From Paracoccus aminovorans (GTDB taxonomy: Bacteria > Pseudomonadota > Alphaproteobacteria > Rhodobacterales > Rhodobacteraceae): 64,000 nucleotides of DNA. Of this stretch, positions 21,250-30,241 are shown piece after piece. Within the stretch, counting starts at the first letter, position 1. Every line of letters starts with the position of its first letter. Location: the NCBI RefSeq assembly GCF_001546115.1, contig NZ_KQ955209.1, positions 1,130,286 to 1,194,285 on the forward strand, in the 5' to 3' direction. The translations under genes and the position numbers were made by a program. The notes under the pieces were generated by a model. It was not told where the DNA came from. It saw only the letters and a program-made list of their open reading frames with translations, and made no database searches.

Positions 21250-21636
21250 ATGACGGCTGATTCGCACAGGCATTCGGTCCTGATCGTCGAGGACGAGGAC
21301 AGCATCGCGCTGGCCATCGAATTCGTGCTGGCCCGCCAGGGCTATGCCCATCGCCGGGTCGCCCGGGGCCGCGACGCCCTGGCCAGCATCCGCGAGGCCC
21401 GCCCCGACCTGGTGCTGCTGGACATCATGCTGCCCGACATTTCGGGCTATGAGATCATCGAGACCCTGCGCGCCGATCCCGCCCTGCGCGGCATGCGCGT
21501 GCTGATGATGACCGCGCGCGGCTCGGTAGTCGAGCGGCGCAAGGGCCTGGAACTGGGTGCCGACGGCTTCATCGCCAAACCCTTCGAGCTGAACGAATTG
21601 CGCGCCGAGATCGCGCGGCTGCTGGACGCCGGCTAA
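21250..21636 (+). CDS. Single-domain response regulator (CheY-like receiver)
   Basis: A 128-residue protein consisting of one receiver domain. The phosphorylation set is intact: acidic pair in VLIVEDEDS, phospho-acceptor Asp in LVLLDIMLPD, Thr in LMMTARG and Lys in IAKPFELNEL. No output domain and no kinase gene are present nearby. ATG 21250 follows GAGGACGGG. In many bacteria acs/actP-linked two-component proteins (for example CrbS/CrbR) control acetate use; this single receiver after actP may be a reduced form of such a circuit, or may be unrelated. It ends 4 nt into the convergent small membrane protein gene. Confidence 0.88.
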   Translation: MTADSHRHSVLIVEDEDSIALAIEFVLARQGYAHRRVARGRDALASIREARPDLVLLDIMLPDISGYEIIETLRADPALRGMRVLMMTARGSVVERRKGLELGADGFIAKPFELNELRAEIARLLDAG

Positions 21637-21800
21637 TGCGGGTGATCGTCGCGCGTGCTCAGATGCGCGATGCCGGCGGCGGCCAGCGCCAAGAGCGCCA
21701 GCGCGAACAGCGGAATGCCCACGGCGCTGGCCGCCCAGATCGTCAGCCCGGCGGCGAGGATCACGGCAAGCATCAGGATCAGGAAATGCGGCAGCGGCAT
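21633..21800 (-). CDS. Small membrane protein, function unknown
   Basis: A 55-residue protein starting at the ATG at 21800, which has a strong site GGAGGATGTC upstream. Most of it is two closely spaced hydrophobic stretches (FLILMLAVILAAGLTIWAAS and VGIPLFALALLALAAAGIA) with a short charged His-rich tail (RDDHPH). I recognise no family. The stop overlaps the 3' end of the receiver gene by 4 nt. Confidence 0.6.
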   Translation of the reverse strand: MPLPHFLILMLAVILAAGLTIWAASAVGIPLFALALLALAAAGIAHLSTRDDHPH

Positions 21801-21905
21801 GACATCCTCCGTTCCCTTCAATATGGGCCGCCGGCGCGGCGGCGAAAAGCCCCGGGACGGAAAATCGGCGATAATCCGGCGCAGCGCCACGCGGCGCTGG
21901 TCAAT

Positions 21906-21920
21906 GTTCGCTGAATGTTC
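21906..21920 (+). promoter_or_regulatory. LexA (SOS) box, alphaproteobacterial GTTC-N7-GTTC type
   Basis: GTTC at 21906-21909 and GTTC at 21917-21920 are separated by exactly 7 nt (GCTGAAT). This direct repeat is the established LexA operator of Rhodobacter and other alphaproteobacteria. It ends 11 nt before the start codon of the radical SAM gene, a position that would block transcription or initiation. I saw no other such repeat in the intergenic regions of the window. Confidence 0.75.
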
Positions 21921-21931
21921 TAGCATGGGGC

Positions 21932-23014
21932 ATGACCCTGCCGCCCCGCAACCCCGACGAGATCCTGCGCGCCCGCGGTGCCGACTCGCGCCCCGCCGGC
22001 CGGTTCGAGCCCTATCGGGCCGAGCGCGAGCATGACGGCTGGGACATCCCCGAGGACCAGGACCTGCTGCGCACCGAGATCGCGATGGAGCGGGCGCGCT
22101 CGGTCATCACCCGCAATACCTCGCCCGACGTGCCCTTCGACCGCTCGGTCAATCCCTATCGCGGCTGCGAACATGGCTGCATCTATTGCTTCGCCCGGCC
22201 CAGCCACGCCTATCTCGGCCTGTCGCCGGGCCTGGATTTCGAAACCCGCATCACCGCCAAGCCCAATGCGGCCGAGGTGCTGGCGGCGCAGATCGCCAAG
22301 CCCGGCTATCAGGTGGCGCCGCTCGCCTTCGGCACCAACACCGACCCCTATCAGCCGGCCGAGGCGGGCCTTGGCATCATGCGCGCCTGCCTGCAGGTGC
22401 TGCATGACTGGAACCACCCGCTGAGCCTGGTCACGCGCGGCGCCACGGTGATGCGCGATGCCGATCTGCTGGGGGCGATGGCGGCGCGGGGGCAGGCGAT
22501 GGCCGGGGTCTCGATCACCACGCTCGATGCCGCGCTGGCGCGGGCCATGGAGCCGCGCGCGCCGGCGCCCGCGACCCGGCTGCGCATGATCCGGGTGCTG
22601 GCCGATGCCGGCGTGCCGGTGCGGGTGATGGTGGCGCCGATGATCCCGGTGCTGACCGCGCATGAGATGGAATCGATCATGCAGGCGGCGCGGGACGCCG
22701 GCGCGACGGCCGCCAGCATGATCCCGGTGCGCCTGCCCTTGGAGGTGGCGCCGCTGTTCCGCGACTGGCTGGAACGCCACCACCCGGGCAAGGCGGCGCA
22801 TGTCATGGCCCGCATCCAGGCCATGCGCGGCGGGCGCGACAACGATCCGCGCTTCGGCTCGCGCATGCGCGGCGAAGGGGTCGAGGCGGAGCTTCTGCAC
22901 CAGCGCTTCCGCCTGGCCCGCAAGCGGCTGGGCCTGACGCGCGAAGCCGAGGCGCTGGATTGCAGCCGCTTCGGCCCGCCGCCGCGGGAGGGCGACCAGC
23001 TGTCGCTGTTCTGA
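21932..23014 (+). CDS. PA0069-family radical SAM protein (SplB/photoproduct-lyase-like), probable DNA repair enzyme
   Basis: A 360-residue protein. The radical-SAM cluster is C79-E-H-G-C83-I-Y-C86 (CxxxCxxC) within VNPYRGCEHGCIYCFARP, as in the PA0069/Rv2578c group related to spore photoproduct lyase. The N-terminal segment ARSVITRNTSPDVPFDRS is also family-typical. The last five residues are QLSLF, the consensus bacterial sliding-clamp-binding pentapeptide QL(S/D)LF. A LexA box lies 11 nt before the ATG. The family's substrate is not known; SOS control plus clamp binding argue for a lesion-repair or lesion-processing role at the replication fork (inference). Its stop is directly adjacent to that of the convergent bmt gene. 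Confidence 0.9.
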   Translation: MTLPPRNPDEILRARGADSRPAGRFEPYRAEREHDGWDIPEDQDLLRTEIAMERARSVITRNTSPDVPFDRSVNPYRGCEHGCIYCFARPSHAYLGLSPGLDFETRITAKPNAAEVLAAQIAKPGYQVAPLAFGTNTDPYQPAEAGLGIMRACLQVLHDWNHPLSLVTRGATVMRDADLLGAMAARGQAMAGVSITTLDAALARAMEPRAPAPATRLRMIRVLADAGVPVRVMVAPMIPVLTAHEMESIMQAARDAGATAASMIPVRLPLEVAPLFRDWLERHHPGKAAHVMARIQAMRGGRDNDPRFGSRMRGEGVEAELLHQRFRLARKRLGLTREAEALDCSRFGPPPREGDQLSLF

Positions 23015-23974
23015 CTATTCTCCCGGCCCCATGACCTGCGCGATCCGGGCCGAGATCGCATCCGGCGTCGGCCGCGGCCCGCGCGGCGCGCCGACCAGCG
23101 CGTCGCGCATCGCCGCCAGATGCGCCGGCGTGGTGCCGCAGCAGCCGCCGATGATGCGGATGCCGAGGTCGCGGGCCAGCACGGCGAATTCCGCCATCAC
23201 CTCGGGCGTGGCGTCATAGACCAGCCCGCCGTCCTGATAGCGCGGCACGCCGGCATTCGGCTTGGCGATCAGCGGGCGCTCGTTCCCCGAGGCCGCGAAG
23301 CCGGCGATGGCGTGCAGCAATTCGGCCGGGCCGGTGCCGCAATTGGCGCCGAAGGCCAGCGGCGGATGCGGCAGCCGCTCGATCAGCGCGGCAAGCTGCG
23401 GCGGGCTGACGCCCATGATGCTGCGCCCGCCCGGCTCGAAGCTCATCATGCCGCACCAGGGCATGCCGACGGTCTGGGCGGCGCGGGCGGCGGCGCGCAT
23501 TTCCTCGGCGGCGCTGATGGTCTCGATCCACAGCACGTCGGCGCCGCCGTCCTTCAGCGCCTGGGCCTGGTCGGTGAACATGGCGGTGGCCTCGGCCTCG
23601 GTCAGCCGGCCCATCGGCGCCATGATCTCGCCGATCGGACCCATCGAGCCGGCGACGACCACCGCGCGGCGTGCCTCGGCCGCGGCCTCGCGCGCCAGCC
23701 GCGCGGCGGCGCGGTTCAGCGTGGCCACGCGGTCGGCGGCGCCGGCCAGCCGCAGCCGGCTGGCATTGGCGCCGAAACTGTTGGTCAGGATAACGTCGGC
23801 GCCCGAGGCGATCATCCGGCGGTGCAGCTCGCGCACCTTGTCGGGATGGGTCTCGCACCACAGATCCGGCGCCTGTCCCGGCGCCAGCCCCATGTTGTAG
23901 AGATTGGTCCCGGTGGCGCCGTCGGCCAGAAGCCAGGGGCGTTCGCCGAGCGCGCGCGAAAGCTGGTCAGGCAT
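23015..23974 (-). CDS. bmt: Homocysteine S-methyltransferase family protein, probable betaine--homocysteine methyltransferase
   Basis: A 319-residue TIM-barrel homocysteine methyltransferase. The start MPDQLSRALGERPWLLADGA leads into DGATGTNLYNMGL, the family N-terminal motif. ILTNSFGANASRLRLAG follows. The zinc-binding cysteines are in FGANCGTGPAEL and in the GGCCGTTPAHLAAM pair near the C-terminus. It transfers a methyl group from betaine (or another donor) to homocysteine to make methionine. It lies 94 nt downstream of trpS on the same strand. That gap has a TATGAT at 24027-24022 and a 9-bp hairpin (24009-24017 with 24030-24038), so it probably has its own promoter. Confidence 0.88.
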   Translation of the reverse strand: MPDQLSRALGERPWLLADGATGTNLYNMGLAPGQAPDLWCETHPDKVRELHRRMIASGADVILTNSFGANASRLRLAGAADRVATLNRAAARLAREAAAEARRAVVVAGSMGPIGEIMAPMGRLTEAEATAMFTDQAQALKDGGADVLWIETISAAEEMRAAARAAQTVGMPWCGMMSFEPGGRSIMGVSPPQLAALIERLPHPPLAFGANCGTGPAELLHAIAGFAASGNERPLIAKPNAGVPRYQDGGLVYDATPEVMAEFAVLARDLGIRIIGGCCGTTPAHLAAMRDALVGAPRGPRPTPDAISARIAQVMGPGE

Positions 23975-24068
23975 GGTCTTTCCCGTCTGGAGAGGGCCCG
24001 GCTTGCCGGCAGGATCGAGGAATCATAGCCGATCCTGCGCGGAAGTCATTGAAACATTGGGCACCCGC

Positions 24069-25088
24069 TCAGCGCGAGCGGATCATGCCCATGATCTCCT
24101 TGGTGCGCTCGACGATGGGCTCGGCGATGGCCTGGGCCTGGCCGGCGCCGCGACCCAGGATGCGGTCGATCTCGGCCGGATCGGCCATGAAATCGGTCAT
24201 GCGCCGGGTGATCGGCGCCAAGGCCTCGACCGCCACCTCGGCCAGCGCCGGCTTGAAGGCGCCAAAGCCCTGGCCCTCGAACCGCGACAGCACCTCGTCG
24301 CCGGTCTCGCCCGAAAGCGCGGCATAGATATTGACGAGGTTCTTCGCCTCGGGCCGGTCCTTGAGGCCCTCCATCGTGCCGGGCAGCGGGTCGGCATCGG
24401 TGCGGGCCTTGCGGATCTTCTGCGCGATGGCGTCGGCATCATCGGTCAGGTTGATGCGCGTCGCGTCCGAGGGATCCGATTTCGACATCTTCTTGCTGCC
24501 GTCGCGCAGGGACATGACCCGGGTGGCGGTGCCCTCGATCAGCGGCTCGGTGATCGGGAAGAACGCCTGGCCGTAATCGTGGTTGAACTTCGCGGCGATG
24601 TCGCGGGTCAGCTCCAGGTGCTGCTTCTGGTCCTCGCCCACCGGCACGGCGGTGGCGTGATAGGCCAGGATGTCGGCCGCCATCAGCGAGGGATAGGCCA
24701 GCAGGCCCAGCGACGAATTCTCGCTGTTCTTGCCGGCCTTGTCCTTGAACTGGGTCATCCGGTACATCCAGCCAACGCGCGCCACCGTATTGAAAAGCCA
24801 CGCCAATTCGGCATGCTGCGGCACCTGGCTCTGGTTGAACAGGATGGAAACCTCGGGGTCCACGCCCGAGGCCAGGAAGGCCGCCGCGACCTCGCGGGTG
24901 TTGTGCTTGAGCTTCTCGGGGTCTTGCCAGACGGTGATCGCGTGCAGGTCCACGACGCAATAGATCGTCTCGGCCCCCTTGCCCTGATAGTCCGCAAAGC
25001 GTTTCAGCGCGCCGAGATAGTTCCCCAGCGTCAGCCCGCCCGAGGGCTGGATGCCGGAGAAGATGCGCTTGGTGAAGCTCGTGGTCAT
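24069..25088 (-). CDS. trpS: Tryptophan--tRNA ligase
   Basis: A 339-residue class-I aminoacyl-tRNA synthetase. The ATG at 25088 gives [20 protein letters not shown], the normal TrpRS N-terminus, and the HIGH-equivalent TLGNYLGAL. The KMSKS loop is [22 protein letters not shown] and [14 protein letters not shown] are TrpRS-specific words. It charges tRNA-Trp in the cytoplasm. No attenuator or T-box structure is visible upstream; the rhomboid-like gene is divergent 84 nt away. Confidence 0.96.
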   Translation of the reverse strand: MTTSFTKRIFSGIQPSGGLTLGNYLGALKRFADYQGKGAETIYCVVDLHAITVWQDPEKLKHNTREVAAAFLASGVDPEVSILFNQSQVPQHAELAWLFNTVARVGWMYRMTQFKDKAGKNSENSSLGLLAYPSLMAADILAYHATAVPVGEDQKQHLELTRDIAAKFNHDYGQAFFPITEPLIEGTATRVMSLRDGSKKMSKSDPSDATRINLTDDADAIAQKIRKARTDADPLPGTMEGLKDRPEAKNLVNIYAALSGETGDEVLSRFEGQGFGAFKPALAEVAVEALAPITRRMTDFMADPAEIDRILGRGAGQAQAIAEPIVERTKEIMGMIRSR

Positions 25089-25172
25089 GGCACTACCTGC
25101 TTGGAAAATCCCGGGGGCTGGCTTACCCCTTGGCCGGTTCGGGCGCAACTGCCCGCAATGGAAGGAAGCAAG

Positions 25173-25883
25173 ATGCGCCCCGGTTACGATGAATCGCCGC
25201 TGAACCCCGTGCCCGCCGTGGTCTGGATGATCGCCCTGCCGATGATCGCCTGCGAGGCGGTGTTCGGGCTGGGCCAGCTGGGCTTTCTGGGCGGCGGCCA
25301 GGGCGGCGGCATGGCCATGCGCCAGATCGCGGTCGAGCGCACCGCCTATATCCCCGATTTCGTGCTGCGGCTGTGGCAGATGAAGGTCTTCCTGCTGGAC
25401 CAGAGCTGGCGCGTGCTGACCTATCCCTTCGTCCATCTGTCGCTGACGCATGCGCTGTTCGTCATCGTCTTCACGCTGGCCCTGGGCAACCTGATCGCGC
25501 ATCAGTTCCGGCCCTGGGCGGTGATCGCGCTGTTCTTCGGCTCGGCCATCGGCGGGGCGCTGGTCTATACGCTTTGCGCGGGCCTTCTGCCGCAGTTCCG
25601 GTTCCAGCCGCTGATCGGCGGCTATCCGGCGGTCTATGGCTTCGTCGGCGCCTTCACTTTCCTGCTGTGGACCCGGCTCGGCCAGGAAAACGCCAACCGG
25701 CTGCGCGCCTTCACGCTGATCGGCATGCTGCTGGCCTTCCAGCTGGTGTTCGGCATCCTGTTCCAGGACGGCAGCCTGACCTGGATCGCCGAGGTGGCGG
25801 GCTTTGCCGCCGGCTTCATCCTGTCCTTCGTGCTGGTGCCCGGCGGAATCGCCCGGGTGGTCCGCCAGATCCGTCAGCGCTGA
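25173..25883 (+). CDS. Rhomboid-fold membrane protein lacking catalytic Ser and His (pseudo-rhomboid)
   Basis: A 236-residue protein with about six membrane segments. ATG 25173 is directly preceded by GGAAGGAAG; an ATG at 25158 would add five residues. The rhomboid scaffold is clear: the HxxxN-type region [19 protein letters not shown] (H88, H93, N106), the TM4 loop [13 protein letters not shown] and the TM6 segment [12 protein letters not shown]. Where active rhomboids have GxSG the sequence has Tyr151-Pro152, and where they have the catalytic His (WxAHxxGF) it has Glu207. Proteolysis is therefore not expected. It may bind or chaperone membrane proteins, as described for inactive rhomboids. 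It overlaps murJ convergently by 10 nt. Confidence 0.85.
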   Translation: MRPGYDESPLNPVPAVVWMIALPMIACEAVFGLGQLGFLGGGQGGGMAMRQIAVERTAYIPDFVLRLWQMKVFLLDQSWRVLTYPFVHLSLTHALFVIVFTLALGNLIAHQFRPWAVIALFFGSAIGGALVYTLCAGLLPQFRFQPLIGGYPAVYGFVGAFTFLLWTRLGQENANRLRAFTLIGMLLAFQLVFGILFQDGSLTWIAEVAGFAAGFILSFVLVPGGIARVVRQIRQR

Positions 25884-27418
25884 CGCCGGAAGCCGGCGCG
25901 CAGGTCCGACAGGCGCACGGCGCCGCAGGCCACCGCTGCAAGCCCATAGGCCGCCATGCCGCCAAGGACCAGTGCGGCCAGCGCCAGGTAGCGGGTGCCA
26001 GGCGTGACCAGCGCCTGGTCCAGCGCCGCCATCAGCCCCCACAGCACCACGCCCATCACCGCCGAGGCCAGCGCGATGCGCGGCAGGCGGTGGCGCAACC
26101 GATCGTCGAGCTCGGCCGCCTCGCCAAAGGCGCGGGTGCCGTGCCAGAGCTGCGCCGCCATGGTCCAGCCGGCGACGGTCGTGCCCCAGGCGGCGGCCGA
26201 AAAGCCGATCAGCGGCGCGAGGCCCAAGGCCAGCACCGCGTTCACCACCATCGACCAGACGGCAAAGCGGAACGGCTTCTTCGTGTCCTCGCGCGCGAAA
26301 TACAGCGGCTGCAGCACCTTTTGCAGAACGAAGGCCGGCAGGCCCAGGCCATAGATCGCCAGCGCCTGCGCCGTCGGGCCGACGTCCGAGGCCAGGAACT
26401 TGCCCCGCCCGAACAGGACCGCGATCAGCGGCCCGGCCGCCACCACCAGCGCCACCGCCGCCGGCACGGTCAAAAACAGCGCGAATTCGGCGGCGCGGTT
26501 ATAGGCGTGCCGGCCGCCGCCGGTGTCGCCCGCCTTCAGCCGGCGCGAGATGTCGGGCAGCAGCACGATGCCGATGGCGATGCCCACCACGCCCAGCGGC
26601 AGCTGATACAGCCGGTCGGCATAGGTCAGCCAGGCCACCGCGCCGTCGAAGAACGAGCCGACCTGCTGTCCGACCATCAGGTTGATCTGCACCACGCCGC
26701 CGGCCAGCACGGCGGGTCCCGCCACCGCGATCAGCCGCTTCATGTCGGGCGAAAGCCGGGGCAGGCGCAGCCGCAGCGGAAAGCCCATGCGCTTGGCCGC
26801 CCACCAGACGGTCAGGAATTGCGCGATGCCCGAGACCGGCGTGGACCAGGCCATGGCACCGCCCATGTCCCAGCCATAGCGATGCGCCAGCAGCATGGCG
26901 GCGATCAGGATGAAGTTCATCAGCACCGGCGCCGCCGCCGCCGCGACGAAGCGCCCGCCCGCGTTCAGCAGCCCCGAAAGCAGCGCCGTCAGCGAGATGA
27001 ACAGGATATAGGGAAAGCAGATCCGGCCATACATCACCGCAAGGTCGAAGCGCGGGTCGCCGTAGAACCCGGCCGCCATGGCAAAGACCAGCCAGGGCAT
27101 GGCGAAATGTGCGATGACCGAGACGACCAGCACCACGGTGAACAGGCCCGAGAACGCCTCTTCGGCGAAGGCGCGGGCATCCTCTTCCCCCTCCAGGCGC
27201 TTGGCGAACATCGGCACGAAGGCGGTGTTGAAGGCGCCCTCGCCGAAGAAGCGGCGGAACATGTTGGGCAGGCGGAAGGCGACGTTATAGGCCTCGGCCA
27301 CCGGGCCGGCGCCCAGATAGGCCGCCATCATAACGTCGCGGACAAAGCCCACGACGCGGCTGGCCAGCGTCCACGCCCCCACCGAGAGGAAGCCCCGGAT
27401 CAGTCTTATCGGTTGCAT
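25874..27418 (-). CDS. murJ: Lipid II flippase MurJ
   Basis: A 514-residue MviN/MurJ protein with about 14 hydrophobic helices. ATG 27418 ([20 protein letters not shown]) is preceded by GAAGGGA. Family signatures are [19 protein letters not shown] in TM1 and [20 protein letters not shown] after it, with the conserved Arg residues of the central cavity. It moves lipid-linked peptidoglycan precursor across the inner membrane. It is the last gene of lpo-like lipoprotein - glnD - murJ, 10 nt after glnD. Confidence 0.96.
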   Translation of the reverse strand: MQPIRLIRGFLSVGAWTLASRVVGFVRDVMMAAYLGAGPVAEAYNVAFRLPNMFRRFFGEGAFNTAFVPMFAKRLEGEEDARAFAEEAFSGLFTVVLVVSVIAHFAMPWLVFAMAAGFYGDPRFDLAVMYGRICFPYILFISLTALLSGLLNAGGRFVAAAAAPVLMNFILIAAMLLAHRYGWDMGGAMAWSTPVSGIAQFLTVWWAAKRMGFPLRLRLPRLSPDMKRLIAVAGPAVLAGGVVQINLMVGQQVGSFFDGAVAWLTYADRLYQLPLGVVGIAIGIVLLPDISRRLKAGDTGGGRHAYNRAAEFALFLTVPAAVALVVAAGPLIAVLFGRGKFLASDVGPTAQALAIYGLGLPAFVLQKVLQPLYFAREDTKKPFRFAVWSMVVNAVLALGLAPLIGFSAAAWGTTVAGWTMAAQLWHGTRAFGEAAELDDRLRHRLPRIALASAVMGVVLWGLMAALDQALVTPGTRYLALAALVLGGMAAYGLAAVACGAVRLSDLRAGFRRQR

Positions 27419-27428
27419 CGCTGTCCCT

Positions 27429-30239
27429 TCAGAACGTCCCGCCAAGCGGGCGCTCGGCCTTTTCCGCGCGCTCGGTCCCGTCCTTGAGGGCCTGGCGCAG
27501 CTTCTTTTCCAGCGTGTCGCGGCGACCCTGCTGGTGCAGCTTCAGCCCGAACATGTCCTTGACATAGAAGGTGTCGACGACCTGGGCGCCGAAGGTGGCG
27601 ATGACCGCGCTGGCGATCTGGATGTGGTTCTCGGCCAGGGTCCGGGTCAGGTCGTAAAGCAGGCCGGGGCGGTCGCGGGTGTCGACCTCGATCACCGTGT
27701 AGACGTCCGAGGCCTCGTTGTCGAAGGTGATATGCGTCGGGAAGCGGAAGGCCGCCTCGCGCTTTTTCGGCTTGTCGCGGCCGGCCAGCGCCTCGCGCGC
27801 GACGATCTCGCCCTTCAGCGTGCGCTCGATCATCTTGCGCAGGCGCGGCAGGCGGTCGGCGGCATAGGGATGGCCGTCGGCGTCCTGCAGCCAGAAGACC
27901 GCGGTGGCGAATCCGTCCTTGGTGGTATAGGTGCGCGCATCGACGATATTGGCGCCGACCAGCGCCAGGGCCCCCGCCATGCGGGAAAAGATGCCGGGAT
28001 GGTCGGCCAGCACGAAGGCCGCGCGGGTCGCGTCGCGGTCGGTGTCGGGGTGCAGGTCGATGCGGATCTCGTCATCGCCGACGCCCGCCAGCAGATGGGC
28101 AAAGACCGATTGCGTCTCGGTCGGCAGGCCGGGCCAATAGGCGTCGTAATGGCGCGCCAGCTCGGCCTTGATCGCCTTCGGCTCCCAGGACTTCGCGGCC
28201 AGCAGGTGGCGCAGCGAGCGTTTCGCCTCGCCGGTGCGCTTGTCGCGGTTCAGCTCCTCGAGGCCGTTCTGCAGCGCCAGCGCCGTCTCGCGGTGCAGCT
28301 TGCGCAGCAGCATGGCCTTCCAGTTGTTCCAGGTGCCGGGCCCGACGCCGCGAATGTCGCAGACCGTCAGCACCAGCAGCATGTCCAGCCGCTTGACCGT
28401 CTTCACCGCCTTGGCAAAGTCGCGCAGCGTGCGCGGATCGGCGATGTCGCGCTTTTGCGCCACGTCCGACATCAGCAGGTGGTTGCGGATCAGCCATTCG
28501 ATGGTCTCGATCTCATCCACCGGCAGGCCGAAGCGGGTGCAGATCCGCCGCGCCAGCCGCGCGCCCAGGATCGAGTGATCCTCGCTCCGGCCCTTGCCGA
28601 TGTCGTGCAGCAGCACGGCCAGGTAGATCACCCGGCGGTTGACCTTGCCCTTCATGATCTTGCTGACCATGGGCAGATCCTCGACATCGTCGCCGCGCTC
28701 GATGGCGGCCAAGGCCGCGACGCATTGGATCAGGTGCTCGTCGACCGTGTAATGGTGATAGACGTTGAACTGCATCATCGCGACGACCGGGGCGAATTCC
28801 GGAATGAAGGCGGCCAGAACGCCAAGCTCGTTCATCCGCCGCAGCGAGCGTTCCGGGTTGCCGTGCTTCAGCAGCAGGTCCAGGAAGATCCGCACCGCCT
28901 CGGGGTCCGAGCGCATGCGGTCGTCGATCAGATCGAGGTTCGCCGCCACCGCGCGCATGGCGTCGGGGTGGATCAGGATGCCGGTGCGCAGGGCCTCCTC
29001 GAACAGGCGCAGGATGTTCAGCGGGTCGGACAGGAACTGCTTTTCATCGACGAAGTTCAGCCGGCCGCGGTCCAGCCGGAACCCGGGCCGGATGCGGCGG
29101 CGGCGCTGGAACAGCAGGTTCATGATCGGCGCGCGGTAGAGGTGGCGCGCCTCGAGCGCGACCAGGAAGACGCGCGTCAGCTCGCCCACCTTGGTCGCGT
29201 GCAGGAAATAGTCCTGCATGAAGATCTCGACCGCGCGCCGGCCGCCGAGGTCGCGATAGCCCATGCGCATTGCCACCTCGACCTGCATGTCGAAGGTCAG
29301 CTGGTCCTGCGGCCGGCCGGCGATCAGGTGCAGGTGGCAGCGCACCGCCCACAGGAAATCCTCGGCCTGCCAGAAGGTCAGGTGCTCTTCCTTGGTGAAG
29401 AAGCCCAGGTCGACCAGCTCGACGGCGCGGTCGACGCGGTGGATGTATTTCGCGATCCAGTAGAGGGTCTGCAGGTCGCGCAACCCGCCCTTGCCCTCCT
29501 TGACGTTCGGTTCCAGCACATAGCGCTGGCCGCCCTGGCGGCGGTGGCGCTCGGCGCGCTCGGCGAGCTTGGCCTCGATGAATTGCGGCACGCTCTTGTC
29601 GAAGAGCTCGCTCCACAGCCGGTCGCGCAGCGTCTCGGCGGTGGCGGCATGTCCGCAGATCAGCCGGTGCTCCAGAAGGCTGGTGCGGATCGTCATGTCG
29701 CCGGCGCCAAGCCGGATGCAATCGTCGACCGAGCGGGTGGATTGCCCGACCTTCAGCTTCAGGTCCCACAGCATGTAGAGCATGGATTCGACCACGCTCT
29801 CGACCCAGCCCGAGATCTTCCAGGGGGTCAGAAACAGCAGGTCGACGTCGGATTGCGGCGCCATCTCGGCGCGGCCGTAGCCGCCGATGGCCAGCACCGA
29901 CAGCCGCTCGGCATCGGTCGGATCGGCCAGCGGGTGCAGGATGGTGGTGGCGACGTGGTGGATGGCGATGACGGTCGCATCGGTCAGGCTGGCGATGGCG
30001 CGCACCGTCTCGCGCGCGGCGCGCGGGTGGGACATGAAGCCTGCGGCGATGTCGGCCATGGCGGCGGTGCGGGCCTGGGTCAGCAGGGCGACGGCGCGGG
30101 CGCGGATCTCGCGCGGGTCGCCCGCGCCTTGCAGGGCGGCAGTCAGCGCCGGCAGGAAGGACTCGGGCGCGAAGAGGGAATGCGCCCCGGGCAGGGCCGG
30201 GGCGCTTTGCGGCAGGGTCTCGGTCTTGCCTGCGCTCAA
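27429..30239 (-). CDS. glnD: Bifunctional [protein-PII] uridylyltransferase / uridylyl-removing enzyme
   Basis: A 936-residue protein of normal GlnD architecture. The nucleotidyltransferase motif is GGYGRAEMAPQSDVDLLFL (about residue 119). The HD domain is VLLHDIGKGRSEDHS. Two C-terminal ACT domains begin at FVLADHPGIFSRMAGALAL and VDTRDRPGLLYDLTRTLAE. It senses glutamine and uridylylates or deuridylylates PII proteins, controlling nitrogen assimilation. The start appears to be TTG, 2 nt after the upstream stop, with a weak ribosome site; I see no better in-frame start. Confidence 0.95.
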   Translation of the reverse strand: MSAGKTETLPQSAPALPGAHSLFAPESFLPALTAALQGAGDPREIRARAVALLTQARTAAMADIAAGFMSHPRAARETVRAIASLTDATVIAIHHVATTILHPLADPTDAERLSVLAIGGYGRAEMAPQSDVDLLFLTPWKISGWVESVVESMLYMLWDLKLKVGQSTRSVDDCIRLGAGDMTIRTSLLEHRLICGHAATAETLRDRLWSELFDKSVPQFIEAKLAERAERHRRQGGQRYVLEPNVKEGKGGLRDLQTLYWIAKYIHRVDRAVELVDLGFFTKEEHLTFWQAEDFLWAVRCHLHLIAGRPQDQLTFDMQVEVAMRMGYRDLGGRRAVEIFMQDYFLHATKVGELTRVFLVALEARHLYRAPIMNLLFQRRRRIRPGFRLDRGRLNFVDEKQFLSDPLNILRLFEEALRTGILIHPDAMRAVAANLDLIDDRMRSDPEAVRIFLDLLLKHGNPERSLRRMNELGVLAAFIPEFAPVVAMMQFNVYHHYTVDEHLIQCVAALAAIERGDDVEDLPMVSKIMKGKVNRRVIYLAVLLHDIGKGRSEDHSILGARLARRICTRFGLPVDEIETIEWLIRNHLLMSDVAQKRDIADPRTLRDFAKAVKTVKRLDMLLVLTVCDIRGVGPGTWNNWKAMLLRKLHRETALALQNGLEELNRDKRTGEAKRSLRHLLAAKSWEPKAIKAELARHYDAYWPGLPTETQSVFAHLLAGVGDDEIRIDLHPDTDRDATRAAFVLADHPGIFSRMAGALALVGANIVDARTYTTKDGFATAVFWLQDADGHPYAADRLPRLRKMIERTLKGEIVAREALAGRDKPKKREAAFRFPTHITFDNEASDVYTVIEVDTRDRPGLLYDLTRTLAENHIQIASAVIATFGAQVVDTFYVKDMFGLKLHQQGRRDTLEKKLRQALKDGTERAEKAERPLGGTF

Positions 30240-30241
30240 GA

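Noticed and set aside
24009..24038. Hairpin upstream of bmt considered as a SAM/SAH riboswitch
   Set aside because: Only a single 9-bp stem in a 94-nt gap, with no pseudoknot partner or conserved riboswitch core.
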